The notes beneath the pieces were generated by a model that saw only the letters and a program-made list of their open reading frames with translations, was not told where the DNA came from and searched no databases. The position numbers were made by a program, and so were the translations under genes. Of a stretch of 64,000 bases of DNA, positions 1 through 12,436 are shown in pieces. The stretch comes from Sequoia sempervirens. Lineage: Eukaryota; Streptophyta; Pinopsida; Cupressales; Cupressaceae. The number at the start of each line of letters is the position of its first letter. The first letter of the stretch is position 1. The stretch is from the NCBI GenBank assembly GCA_007258455.2, contig VDFB02270651.1, positions 491,420,711-491,484,710 of the forward strand. Direction: 5' to 3'.

Positions 1-1335
1 TGGTTTTGAATAGGTCACTGAATTCAACCAATTATTTTCTAAGATGAATGGCTTCTAGGAAATGAAAGGGTGTTTGGAAAGTTTTGTGTCTAAGTATTAT
101 GGTTTTAGATATTATAAATGAAGGCAGCCTAGTTTGTTCATAGACAAATACTATAATTTGGCTTGGTTTGGCCACAACTGGTAACCATTTTTTGGATTTT
201 TTTGGCTGCCCGATGTCGTCTAGAAATCCTTAGTGGACCATTGCAGTGGTTCAGCTAGTGTCAGTTTGCTAGGGTCTAGGTGGATCCATTGTTTGGGTTG
301 TAGATCTGAGTTTTTTGGGGTATCATCTCTCCATATTTCTTGCTATGCAGATGCTTGTACTAAATTTTTAAATATTAATAAAAATTTCCTTACATATCAA
401 TATATATATATATTATATTTTTTATAATACAAATTACATTATATATAATATAGCTATATTTATTATTATTTATAATATTATATTCTATAATCATAATTAT
501 TAAATATAGATCTAAAATTATTATAAATAATAATTAATACAAATAAAATTATATATAATATAATTATATTTATTATTATTATATTAGATATAAATATATA
601 TATATTATTATATATTATTATATATAATGTTCTATTTAATAAACATTATTAAATTATAGAGTACAAATTAAATTAACATATAAACAATCAAATAGTTTAA
701 TTGATCTTGAGAGAGAAGGAAAAATAAAGAGAGCTAGAAGGGAAGACAATTCTATATAGAGGCCCGTATATGTATCAAGAGAGAGAAACTCAAAAGATAG
801 AGAACAAGAGAAAGAGAGAGATTTAGATAGATAGATAGCGAGGAAGGGAGAGGGGGAAGTACAAAGAGATAAAATATGTTAAAATCAATCAATATATTAA
901 TGAAGTAAAATAGTTGTTATTATTTTCTTTTATAAATACATATTGTTAAAATAACATCATTTGATAAATGGTCCACCAATTGACCTCATATACTTCACAA
1001 ATGAATGAAAAAAAATGAGACCTAGAATTTTACCTAATTCACCTTCCACACCTATTTGTGTATCCATTGCACATAAGATGTGATTGCTAGTTTTATATAA
1101 ATTTTAATAATGAACTAAACAATAAATTTTTGGATCATTGGTATCTCTTTTTCACTTCTTTCATGGTTTCCAAACACCATCCGATGAAGCTCAACTTTTT
1201 GGAAACTTTCACCATAATATCTTTATGCTTAACTATCCAACCCAATTTTGAACACCACATCATATAACAACTCAAATCAAACCAAAAATGTTATATAATT
1301 TAACGAACAGTCAAAATACTCCCCTGTTACAAATG
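1..1335. other. AT-rich non-coding DNA, no gene seen
   Basis: No coding region is supported here. About 361-690 is almost pure A/T with short TATA-type runs. About 700-870 is purine-rich (GAGAGA-type). The only longer open frame (233-427) ends in the AT-rich tract, has no recognisable motif and looks like chance. Confidence 0.6.
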
Positions 1336-2137
1336 TATAGGGTATGTGTAGGATCATTATAGAAAAAATAGGCCCTTAAGTGGCAAAAAATTGAGAAAAA
1401 TCAAAGTTAGGCAACTTGACGTAAAAATTTGAATAAGTTATCTATATTATTTCAAAAATATGTAAGAATAGAATCTATAGCAAATTGAATGTAGTTTTTA
1501 AACTACTAGGTTTATTTTTATTTTTTAAATCTATTTGGTGAAAATTTGAAATTTCAATGCAATAGTACTTAAATTTCAAGGGAAAAATAAGAAGTGTTTG
1601 TCTGACCACCCTAATCACAATAAAATGATAATATTTTTTTATGATATTTTAGGTATAAGTAGAGGACTCATGTCCTGATGTGATGCATATTTTTTTGTAA
1701 TTTTTTTCTAAGTAAATAATTAATTATGATTTTTTTATTACAACTTTTAAAAAATATTAAAAATTGTATGTTTGGCCACCTCAACTTGGTCAAAACTTCA
1801 TGAAATTCATTTTTTTTTTAATCTTATAGTATGTGAAGCATAGAATGTGACGCATGTTTTGGATTCAAAAAATGTGATACCGTTTGAAAGCTATAGATTT
1901 TTTTCAATCAGCTAATCAATTGAGACTTTCGTCGTAATTCAAATAGAAAATAAATAAAATTATTTATTAAATTCAAAGTAAAGTATAATTTATATTGGTA
2001 GAAAGTTGAGAATCTCCTTTAAAAACCCTTTTTGTTTCATCAATTTTGGGCTAAAAAAAAGTCGTTAGCCACATACCCTACACATACCCATCATATCACC
2101 ACTTTTTGGCCCATCATGATCCTCCACATACCCTATA
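1336..2137. mobile_element. Possible non-autonomous DNA transposon (inverted-repeat element)
   Basis: A 22-bp sequence at 1336-1357 recurs in inverted orientation at 2116-2137 with a single mismatch. Similarity continues loosely inward (GGCCC and AAGTGG blocks on both sides). The 802-bp interval has no open frame. If the outermost TA is a target duplication it would resemble a mariner/Stowaway-type insertion, but TA lies inside an almost palindromic end, so this is only a suggestion. A chance or older foldback repeat is the alternative. Confidence 0.35.
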
Positions 2138-3301
2138 GTAAACAAAAAGGTTGTCACATCCAAACACTAGATTTTTTATTTGAAAATGTCTGACAACTCA
2201 AAATTTATAGATGGGATTGGGTGTCCCTTTACTACAGTACTATATGCCACAATTATTAGGGGACAGAGTTCAACACCTCCTTCCAATGTGACCACAATAA
2301 AATTCAAAATTCTATAAAATGAACAAACTTCCCAAATGCTTACCTGCTATGCAACTCACCACAAAAAATAATGACTCTATTTCTATTGCTTGCCACTTAA
2401 AAATTTGTAGATTGAATTGGGTATCTCTTTTCTTTGATGCAAATTTTTGTAATTTTATAATAATTTCAATTTTTTACTAGTATAATCTATTATTTTAATT
2501 CATATGTTAATTATTAGTATAAATATACTAAATACTTCTAGTTTAATAAATATTTCATTTGTCTAAGGGTGCACTCAATTATAAATCCCTTCATAACATA
2601 TGTGGTGTCATAGACATAACATGATATTCATACTAATCTAGGGGTTCAAAAATACATGCACACAAGCAACCATCACCCCAAAATTATTAGTCCATTTAAA
2701 GTTGTACTAAAAAATTATTTTATTTTACTTTATAAACATCTAAAAATTATAGTTTTATTTTATTTATATTGTTTGATGAATAGTTATTTTATTTATTTAA
2801 AATTATTTTGAATAAAATAAAATAACTTTAAAATAAATAAAGTAATATATGTTATTTTTTAGCATTATTATATTAGTTATAATATAATATCAATTAAACA
2901 TAATATTAATATTAATATTACATAATTAATGGAAGTTTCATTTGGTGATTGAAATAATTGGTTGTAGAATATAATAAATTATAGGTTATATAATGTCATC
3001 ACACTTTACAAAATAAATTTTAGATTTCTTAAAATTTGTGGTAGTAATAGAATTTTTTTGGTAATAAAACTTGCTTTTCCTTGTAATGTTATATCAATTG
3101 TTGAATTTAAATTGTAATAATGAATCAACTATTTATTATTAATGAAAAAATAACATTATAAAAAATAAAATAATTTTAAAATAAAATTTAAAGTAAAAAC
3201 AATTTGTTTGATTTTATTTTATAAAAATAGTATATAATTTTTATGATTGATTATATTATTTAAAATAGAATAAAATAATAAATAAATAAATAGAATGTCA
3301 T
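2138..3301. other. AT-rich non-coding DNA, nothing recognised
   Basis: A loose direct repeat of about 200 bp spacing can be seen (GGGATTGGGTGTCCCTTT near 2212 and a similar string near 2412). Otherwise this is AT-rich sequence with no coding region or element end that I can define. Confidence 0.5.
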
Positions 3302-5459
3302 TGTAGACACTTAAAATTGGTCATTATATTTGGTCAATTTATTCTTAATTCATCTATTCTTGATCCTCATATTAATTAAATTATGTTCTATTTATTTAAT
3401 TAATATTTCTTATTTATCCTATTGTCCTAACCCATTTGTCCCATTCTTCTAAAGTCATAAACCTAAGGTAAATAAATAATTTAATTATATACCCAACATT
3501 ACGTCCCATCCCATCCTCTTATTTATTTATTTTCTTCCAAGAGGCTACAAAAGAATTTCTTTTCCCACACCCTTTTTTTCATAAATGAGAATTAAAAATT
3601 TATCACATGTCCCTTTGGAGTAAAGTGACAAGAAATTCCTTTATGGCATATCTTCCATGGTACACTAAGGTACCCCTCAATCCCCTCAAACCCTCACATC
3701 AAGTGTCACTTGGCACAATCTCATTCTTTGAGAGATCATCTCCCATCTCCACCACTAATTTCTTGATCCAATCTTAACTCTTCATTTTTTTTTTTCAAAA
3801 CCTATATATCTCAACACTTAGTCATTTTTCAAGGGATCACTCACCTTTGCATTGGAGCAATGTTACTCTATTAAAATTCCAAGTGATAATATATTGAATC
3901 AACCATCATGGACAAATCTATACAATGAGAAGATTAATATAAATTATCTTCATTGAATTCTATGTTGGTTTGATGCTTTTTTTCCTATCTAAGTGTTTAT
4001 TTGATTTTTGTTTTTTTGTGTTTCATTGTTGGTATCATTCACATTGACACGATTTTCTCACACACTTGACTATATCTTGACTAAAAGAAATCTATTTCAA
4101 GACAAAAGAAGTTAATGACATTGTAGACATAATCATCATGCATGTTCTTTAAATTGTAAAATTATCATCATAGTAAAATAAAAATTATAATGGAACTCAC
4201 AAAATATCTCTTAATTAAATAAAATAATAATTGGAAAATAAAAAAATGTCTACAAATAATTAGTAAGAAAAAATAACTCTACAAATAAAGATAAACTAAT
4301 AATGTAAATAAAAGAAAACAATTAATAAATAGATCTCTATACCAATTAAATAATTATATTTAAATTAATAGAATTTGGATAGACTAAATTATAACATTAA
4401 ATGCACATGTAAGCTATATATTAAATACTTAGATAAGGCTATAAGATATTTTTAAGATTATAATATAATCTAGACGTCTAACAATATAATAAATGATCAT
4501 TTTTTATTATAATTGTAGACACATAAAAATGACTAGCATATTTGTATCTTTCTATTTATCATTTTCTCATCAATCATTTTATCTATATTAATTAAATAAT
4601 TTTTAGTTGTTTAATTCTTTTAAATTTTCCTTATATCCCTTCAATATTAATTAAAATAATTTCAATTATTTCTTTTGGTCTACTATAATTAAAAAAATTG
4701 ATTAGCTAACACTTCCATAATTATTTATAATTAAATAAATATATTTACATTTTCCCTAATTAATTATCTAACACTTTTTCCATAAATAATTTATTATTTT
4801 TTCTTAGATATAAATAAAATAATTTATTCAATTACCTCTTTCCCTCCAAATTAAATAAAATTAATATTTGATTTATTTCCCCAACTATACTTTATTATTT
4901 AAAAAAATAAAATTATTTAATTCTTTCAACTATTACACCTCATCAATCCAATCCACTTACTAATTTTAGCTCCATATCCATTGATTCTTCTAATTAATCT
5001 CCAGGTTATTGATCAAATATCAAGTAAAGCATATAAATAAAATATTTCATTCACACATTATTCAATAGAGCATAAACTATCTATCGTTATTATTTTATCA
5101 AGCATTGGTATTATCAAGCAAGTTCATATCAACATCTTTTATCAAGCTCTCATATTTATTTATTATCTTTGATCATATATCATTATCATTGCAAATTCAT
5201 GCTATCATACTATCATTATGCTATCATGGTTATGTTGTTCTAAAGAATAATCCACATATCAAGCATTCCAGAAAATATCAAAGAAACCATGGAGAAAATC
5301 AAGGTCTTCACAATTGTACATAGTTATTCATTATTTAGTTCATGCATAAATCTTAAGCTTTATTGAGTGATTATTGAGTGTAAATTTGGTACTTTCATTG
5401 TATTGTTCATGATTCACATTTTCATCATCCACATTTTGACATGATTAGTGGAACTCACA
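3302..5459 (+). repeat. Two possible LTR remnants starting TGTAGACAC
   Basis: Positions 3302 and 4514 both begin with TGTAGACAC. They are followed by similar AT-rich text rich in ATTAATTAAAT, then by Thr/Ser-poor pyrimidine-rich stretches. The defined LTR at 19169 begins with the same nine bases and has the same composition profile. I cannot define the 3' ends or target duplications. A possible end is CTCACA near 5459. They may be old solo LTRs of the same broad family. Confidence 0.3.
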
Positions 5460-6739
5460 TTCCTAACTTCTAAAAATAGATTTTGCAAAAAAAATTATCT
5501 TTTTAAAGGTTATAGGTCTAGATCGATGCATTTGATTCCTTTGTAATACATCTGAGCCAACCCATAGTGCATTTGAGATAACTTGTAGCATATTTTAGCC
5601 ATATTGTAGTGTGCATATGAGTTAACTTACATCACATTTGAGTTGACACTACTTAGGCACATTTAATATAATATTGTGCGATAATTGACTTCCAAACAAA
5701 TTTTTACAATCATGTCATAAATTGACACATTTGGTGGTTTATGCTATGCTTCTAAGGTGACCTATCACAGTTTTGATTTAATTTGATGTGTTTCTAAGGC
5801 AACTAGCTATGCTTTTGATCAAATTTTTGGCACTTTTAAGAAAACTTGCAACACTTTTGAGGTGACCTAATGTGCATTTAATCTAATCGAATACACATAT
5901 GATAATATCAATGCGTATTTGAGCAGTGGATAGTGAAAAATTAAGAATTAATTTTGATTCATTACATATTTGTAGATATATGAATCTCTAACATTTTGAT
6001 AGATCTGACCTGCATTTAACTCTTGACTTGATCTATTAATATTTTATAGGGTGTTTTTTTGATCTTTGTATGCATGGATTAGACATTTTAAAATTCAAAT
6101 GGGTTGAAAAGCTAGTTTGTAACTTCTAACATTAGATCAATTATTCTTCTCAAATTTAGAATTGAAAACCAAGTATCTTCGTTCAAATCATTTTTTCTTC
6201 TTTACATTTCAAAGTGCTCATATTTTATTTATTTGTCCTTATTATATACTTTTAGTTAGAAAATCTTGTTTTACGTGTCATTTTACATCGATATTGGGAA
6301 CTTTAAAAACAATCTTTCAAATTTGCATTTAGGTTTTAAAATAAACCAATGTCTTTTAATCCCCAAGATCTACATACATGTGTTATTCTCTTGCATCTTA
6401 GTGCAATCTTTAGGATCATAAATACATGATCTTGTTTATTTTTAGGGAGCTTGAATAGGGTTTTATTACCCTAAGGGATGACCTCAACTCTCGTGTTTTG
6501 ACTGAGTATAAATAGTAGATGTGAATTGAAAGACATGCCTCTTTGAAGTGAAATATTGTTGATTTGGGCTAGGCCTTTAACAACTTTATACCTTAGAGAA
6601 GTGAAGGTGGAGAGTGGGTTACCCTCTCCTCTCGACTATTTGGCATTATTCCCTTTCATCTACGAATTAGGACTCACATACCCAAGTTGTGGATATAGAG
6701 GATACCCTTAGTTAAAATTGTGAAGCCCAGTTGAAACTT
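5460..6739. other. Non-coding DNA with degenerate GCATTTGAG-type short repeats
   Basis: From about 5528 to 5930 phrases such as GCATTTGAG, CACATTTGAG and GAGTTAACTT recur every 20-40 bp with heavy divergence, like a decayed minisatellite. Similar wording recurs near 18340-18520. 5931-6739 holds nothing I recognise. Confidence 0.35.
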
Positions 6740-6805
6740 ACTAGCTATCATTTCTTGTGGTGTCTTGTCCCTACTAGCTATCTTTTCTAGTGGTGTCTTG
6801 TGCCT
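6740..6805. repeat. 33-bp tandem duplication at an element breakpoint
   Basis: ACTAGCTAT...GTGGTGTCTTGT...CCT occurs at 6740-6772 and again immediately at 6773-6805 with a few differences. The right unit overlaps the point (about 6801) where similarity to the other gag copy at about 12535 begins. It therefore marks the truncation or repair junction of the gypsy element to its right. Confidence 0.6.
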
Positions 6806-7902
6806 CATGACGGTGTCGACTATGTGCTTTGTGCCAGCTGCACAAAATGATCTGATCTATTATGCTGCCAACTTCGGATCTTCCTGTTCTGAGATCTATG
6901 TCCCTTCTGAAACTGAGAGTTCTCAACTCTCGACTGGGTGCATTGTTGCTGCTCACCCTTAGTGGGTTCTTGATGGCCTTTAGAGGACCCTGCAGCTAAA
7001 ATCGAACCTCCACGAGAAACAACACCCAATGATGGTGTACTGTCGATCTGAACTCCTATGTGTCCTCTAAATGCTAGAGCTAGATTTTCTTCTACCAACC
7101 GAGCCTTCTCGACCACTACCTCCATTGTCTTCGGCTCAAAGACTCTCACGCCACCACTAATTCGGGCATTTAAGCCTTGAACAAAATTTTGCACTAACAT
7201 CCCTTCATCATGACTGATTCCTGCATACTGCTTAAATTCATAGAAGTGTCACTCATACTATTCCACAAACATCGACAACTGCCTAAGGTCATTGAACTCA
7301 TTAGCCCTGTGTTGCCTCCAATGGTCTAAAAGGAAGCGGGCCCTGAACCTGTCTAGAAATAACTCCCATGCGACCATACTGATATCAAGGTGTAACTTTT
7401 GTTCTTCAAGACGCCACCATGTAGATGCGAAACCTCATAGATGCATAACTGTGCACCGAACTTTGGTATTGCTACCATAGGGGTGCATCACGAAGCAACG
7501 ATCTAAGTCAATTAACCATGTCTCAGCTTCCAAACCTCCTCTAGAACCATCGAAAGTGGGAGGGTGAGTTCTCATCAAATCTCTCATATGGCCTGCTATC
7601 ACTGCATCCTGATCTACAATTATTTCCCTTCGCCTTGGTGACCTCTCTCTTTCTCTCTCAACCTGCTACTCCTCCTCTGGCCTAGGCCCCAATCAAACAA
7701 GAATCTCTCCAAGAATGTGTTGCAATTGTCCATCCAAACCAGGTTGTCCTAGATTCTGACCACCGCCTGACGGATTGTGTTGAGGACTCAATCATTCCTC
7801 GTGCACTGAATTGTGGATACTTGGTGGTGATGGACTTCGGCGGTTGACTCTACGGCCACCACCTCGGCCTCTTCTTTGGCCACAACCTCTACCTCGAGGC
7901 AT
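6801..7902 (-). pseudogene. Truncated Ty3/gypsy gag, copy 1
   Basis: The likely start codon is at 7902 (MPRGRG..., an Arg/Gly-rich N-terminus), about 100 bp inside the primer-binding site. Downstream the frame carries a charged EEEQQVERERER segment, then THPPTFDGS, the TWLIDLD block and the HPYGSNTKVRC block typical of the plant gypsy capsid domain. A long later piece (7200-6820) carries VEKARLVEENLALAF, the C-terminal linker. The frame is broken by in-frame stops and by at least one shift. The zinc knuckle is missing because the copy ends at 6801. It is nearly the same sequence as copy 2 at 12437-13633, which retains the end. No protein can be made. Confidence 0.8.
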
Positions 7903-8000
7903 GATCTTGCACAATGATTAGAGTTATGTAAGATCAAGTGTTAACGTAAAGGTTGCCTAACGGACACAACTACCTAGAGGACCTAGCATTAGCAACCTTA

Positions 8001-8012
8001 GCTCTGATACCA
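8001..8012 (-). other. Primer-binding site, tRNA-iMet type
   Basis: The minus strand reads TGGTATCAGAGC, the standard plant initiator-Met primer-binding site. It lies three bases inside the LTR end at 8016. Confidence 0.9.
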
Positions 8013-9824
8013 AGCTGTAACGCCCCTACGCGCAAAACCCAAAGGAACTAATAAAGACAAAACAATTTTTTTTTAAAGAACATAAGATTGTATTTAAGTA
8101 TTTCAATATAACAATGTTCTAAGTTGCACGACTAAATCCCTTGGGGTACATAAGGACATTACTACACTAACCCATAACAAAGATAATAGATTAAACAATA
8201 ATTAAACAATTATGTAAAACCATTCATTCTCACATCACCATTTAAAGCATTCATAAACAATAACCACATTAATAAAAGTAATCTACATTAAACCATATAT
8301 ACGAATGACAATAAATGAAATTATAAAGACATAAAGCATATATATTTCGATAGATATAACACAACATAATCAACTATTACAAATGATAGTTACTGAATAA
8401 ATACATGGCCTAAATATACATTACATCAAGGTCTTCCCAACACACGTGGGAGACGATACATCAATGAATACATTACATCTAAGGCATAAACATACATCTA
8501 GTACATAAGAACACTAGATCAATAGCATCTACCAAAACCCTGCAATAAAAGAAACAATTGGAACCAAAGGGAACCCAATGGGGTGTGAAGCACGTTCCAC
8601 CCAACCACCCCCATGCTAGGAGTAGACAAGGAAGGATCCCCGACCAAGCATGTCTAACAATAACACAAGACTAATTCTAAGCACAATACCAAATGACAAC
8701 TCACAAATCCAACAACGACAAATCATTAAGAGACATAACAATAGTCCACTTTCGAAACTTAACATTAAATTACTTTACAGATGATACAACAGTAACTCAA
8801 GTAAACACATCACCAATAACTCTCAAGACATAATATCAAAGAACTACTTCCAGAGGACTTCAATAAAATAACACAAATGGAATGTTAGAGGAGAGTGTCA
8901 TCGCATGGCTTAACATGGATTATCCAGACAACCTATCCCAAGGTACCACCTCCATCTCTACATGGATTATCCTGACAACCTAGTTAAGGTACTGCCTCCA
9001 TCTATGGTTCTCCTAACAGCCTATCTCAAGGCACCGCTCCATAGGGTTACTCATGCAGAATCGTTAACCTTTTGTGAAGACAAGGCAACGATCTTGCCAA
9101 CCACGGCCTTCTCGGTCCCCTTTAGCCTATGATAGCACTAACAGGCGGACGAGGCATCACAATTATCTTGTTAATGTTTAATCCCCACCCGTGGTTAATT
9201 ACTTAGGTTATCACTAATTAATCTAACTCTACGTGGGTTACCCTAACAGCCCCTTTGTGTGTTGGCCCCCACTAGAGCCACTCTCTCTAAACATTCAACA
9301 CAAATTACCCAACACAAAAAGGATTGTATCAAGAAGAAATACTGAACCACAAATAGTTCCTCCGCGAGGCATAACCATCTCGCCATAAAATATGAAACAC
9401 ATCCACAAATGGTACAATCCAAGAGCAAACTAAATCATAACCATGGTCAAAACATAGACCAAACATCAAAATACGAGATCACAATTACATATCAGAATCC
9501 CCACCTCTGGAAGTTCTTAACAATAACTTAAGCTCCTACGAAAGATACAATAAATCTAGGGTTCCACACATGACATAAACCCAAAAGGAAAAGAAAAAAT
9601 CAAATTTAAACAAAATGAATAATCTTAAAAGTGCATAAATCATAGATCAACGCTAAAGAAACTACAAGCACAATAAATTTTGCCAACTTCATAAATCAAT
9701 ACCTCGAGAAAGTTTGATTCAATTCAAAGCACATAACTTATATATGGTTTGCACAACTACATTATAACATTGTAATTCTCTCAAATTTATCATTTACAAT
9801 TCATAAACACCACATATGACTTTA

Positions 9825-10095
9825 TATATATATAAATATATATACACGTACATACGTTGTTATGCGTATATACATATATATGTATATATATATATAAATA
9901 AATAAAACCTATAAATTTAAAATCATTTTATAAAAATATATTATTAAACCCATAAATATTATGCAGAACAATTTTCCATAGTATAAATAAATATATATAC
10001 ATATATACATACATATATGTATATACATACATATATGTATATACATACATATATATATATACATACATATATATATACATACATATATATATATT
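9825..10095. repeat. TA/TATG microsatellite tract in LTR 1
   Basis: Runs of TATATA and ACATACATATATG cover most of this span. The corresponding region of LTR 2 (about 15555-15765) is shorter, so the tract has changed length since the LTRs separated. Confidence 0.8.
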
Positions 10096-10170
10096 ATAAC
10101 ACAAAATCGAAATAACAAATAAAAGCGAATTAAAAGAAAGCAATTAAAAAAAAGAATAAAGTAAACTTCT

Positions 10171-10290
10171 ATGGCCGAACCTCCACACAGGCTGTGGTGG
10201 CCGCAGCCCCCACAAGCTGTGGTACCACGTACCACAGTCTATGGCGGCAGCACCACAGTGGGGGCCGTGGGTGGTACGGCCTCGACCAAG
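10171..10290. promoter_or_regulatory. GC-rich island with inverted repeat inside LTR 1
   Basis: In an otherwise AT-rich LTR, about 120 bp are strongly GC-rich. The island contains a perfect 9-bp inverted repeat, CTGTGGTAC, with a 3-base spacer, plus repeated CCACAG/CTGTGG words. The same island is kept in LTR 2 at about 15837-15960. Its role is unknown. A promoter or protein-binding role is a guess. Confidence 0.4.
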
Positions 10291-12220
10291 CCCCACTCCC
10301 CAATAAAAAATTTAACATTTATTTTCTTTTTTTTATATTTATATATATATATATTATTTCATATATAAGCAAGAAAATACGAATTTCGAAGCACAGACAT
10401 ACATTTATTTATTTATTTATTCTAGTTTTATTTTCAAAAAGAAACATGGAAACACGAAATTTGAGAAACGCGATTTTTCGTAAACAATATTTATTATATA
10501 AAAACTATTTTCGAAATTCGATCAATATATTCACTTACATAAAAAAATTCTTATAAAAAGGTAGTATATAATTTATATATATATATATATTCCATATGTA
10601 TTTATATATCTTCAATCTATGTATATTAGTCAGAGTTTCAAAATAGATAATATAATAATTCTTTCTTTTTTTTTGTCAGACCCTAGAAAATATATGGCTT
10701 GCAATTTCAATGAGATCACAAAATGATTTTCCTTCCAAAGTAAATTCAACCCACAATAAAAAAAAGATTTTTATTTCAAAATAATAAATTTCACAACTAA
10801 ATTATATTGAAGAACTTTCAAAAAGGTTCTACTGAAGTTTTCTACAGAAGATTTGAGGGTTTTAATACAACCAGTTTTCAAATCACAGAACTTCTTTCAA
10901 TGAATTTATTTTAAGCACAAAAGCCAGATTTTGTTTATAAAACAATAAAATAATAATAAATAACAGAAGAAAACCTGGAGTCCTTCGTTCGATGAAGAAT
11001 CCCTTCTATAGCCTCCTTTCGATTTCCTTATGTAGCTCTCTTTTCGAATCTATCTATTCTTCAAACAATTATTTTACCTAGAAGCACCAACAAAGCTATT
11101 TTTTCTTTTATTTTCTTTACAGACCAAAAACAACAGATAAATCTTCTGTCTGTGAATAATTCCCCCAAGATAATAATAAATCAAAATAAATAAAGCTCTT
11201 CCGCTTTTCCTCAAAAATCCTCTTCCCTTATTGGTCCTTTTTCCAGCTTTTAAAAGCTCAAACTTATCTACCATTTTTAACTAAAAATAAATTATTTACT
11301 TTCACAAGACATTATCCACACAAGATTTTCTAATTTAATATTAATAAAAATATAATATTTAATTATTTTCAACAATATTCATTTAATTTAATTTCTTACA
11401 CTTTAATTAATTAAATACTTTTTAATTACAATATATTTAAATTTAACATTTTGCTAACTCACAAATAAATCAAGTAACCATGCAACATTAAATAATCTTA
11501 TAAAATAAGACTAATTAAATAAACACTAACCATAAATAAAAGCAATTACTCAACAATCAAACCACATAACGACAAGGACAAAACTTCAGTCATGACACAA
11601 CAACTCATACTAGAACGACGGACTTGGGACGGGGATACTTCCAAATCTACTCCCTTTTTCAACATTTTATCCATTGGGTTAGTTTAATGCTCACCCTATC
11701 CTGCCGAAGCAGGTGGAATCGAGACTAATTCCTGCAATCCTGCATACCAATAAACGTCAAGTAACACATGTATATATATATATAATCAAACATCCTATCT
11801 TGAGAAGGAATTGTAGTGTAGAAGGGCACTCATAAACGAGTGGTGCTACCTTGTCCTCTCACCACATCTATTCTAACAATTACAATACCAATGATGAAAT
11901 AACATTTCTAAACTACTGATCATATGATAACATGATTACTTATCTACTGCATCATAATATAATACTGAATCCAATTAACATCATAGAATCATAACATCGA
12001 CATATATAATACTAAGGAAAAACCATTGCATAATCAAATAATCTAAACAGCACATAAAGTATCAACAATCAGCATAATAATGTCAAATGTAGCAATCAAC
12101 TAAACTACGCATCCGCACACACCAGGTTGGTGAATTAATCACCATCACAAAATAGTATTACACCAACATATAAAAGTAACAAATAGTAGCAAATAGTATC
12201 AGAAACATGGGGGTATTACA

Positions 12221-12231
12221 TCCTCCCCCCC
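12221..12231 (-). other. Polypurine tract of the gypsy element
   Basis: The minus strand reads GGGGGGGAGGA immediately before the LTR start TGTAATACCC. This is the plus-strand priming site and fixes the LTR 1 boundary and the element's orientation. Confidence 0.85.
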
Positions 12232-12380
12232 TAGAATATGGCTTACTCTTGGAAGCCAGTAACTAAATAAAAAAGATAACCCTCTCTAATATGGGACGCA
12301 TTCTCCCACATCACCAAGGTCTCATCATTTGGGTCCCATTGAACCCACAAACACCTGATAAGGTCTACCCGCATCGCCTA
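12232..12380 (-). pseudogene. Remnant of the pol C-terminus (chromodomain-like end)
   Basis: Reading the minus strand, a short segment encodes WDPNDETLVMWENAS followed by HIREGY. This resembles the Trp-rich end of chromovirus integrases (V.W......TWE pattern). It lies only some 60 bp beyond the gag zinc knuckle and just before the polypurine tract. Protease, RT, RNase H and the integrase core are absent, so a single large internal deletion joined late gag to the very end of pol. The assignment as a chromodomain tail is by pattern only. Confidence 0.5.
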
Positions 12381-12436
12381 CCATCGGCTCAGAAGCGGCT
12401 GGTGCCTGACAATAACCTGTAGTGTTCCCTTGTGGA

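Larger units (their letters stand above)
8016..12220 (-). repeat. LTR 1 of the 4.2-kb-LTR gypsy element
   Basis: Boundaries are fixed by TGTAA at 8016, next to the primer-binding site, and TTACA at 12220, next to a polypurine tract, which gives 4205 bp. It aligns end to end with 13747-17949. Visible internal differences are mostly in microsatellites: this copy has TATG/TACA-type arrays at about 9825-10095, where LTR 2 has shorter ones. It contains a GC-rich island at 10171-10290. The short open frames in it have no recognisable product. Confidence 0.9.

Noticed and set aside
7292..7480. Plus-strand frames opposite the gag copies (also 12508-12693, 13219-13483)
   Set aside because: They are antisense shadows of gag; the minus-strand frame has the recognisable domain.
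10171..10556. Frames across the GC-rich island in LTR 1 (and 15837-16225 in LTR 2)
   Set aside because: They start in the island and run into TA-rich tracts; conservation between the two copies follows from LTR identity.
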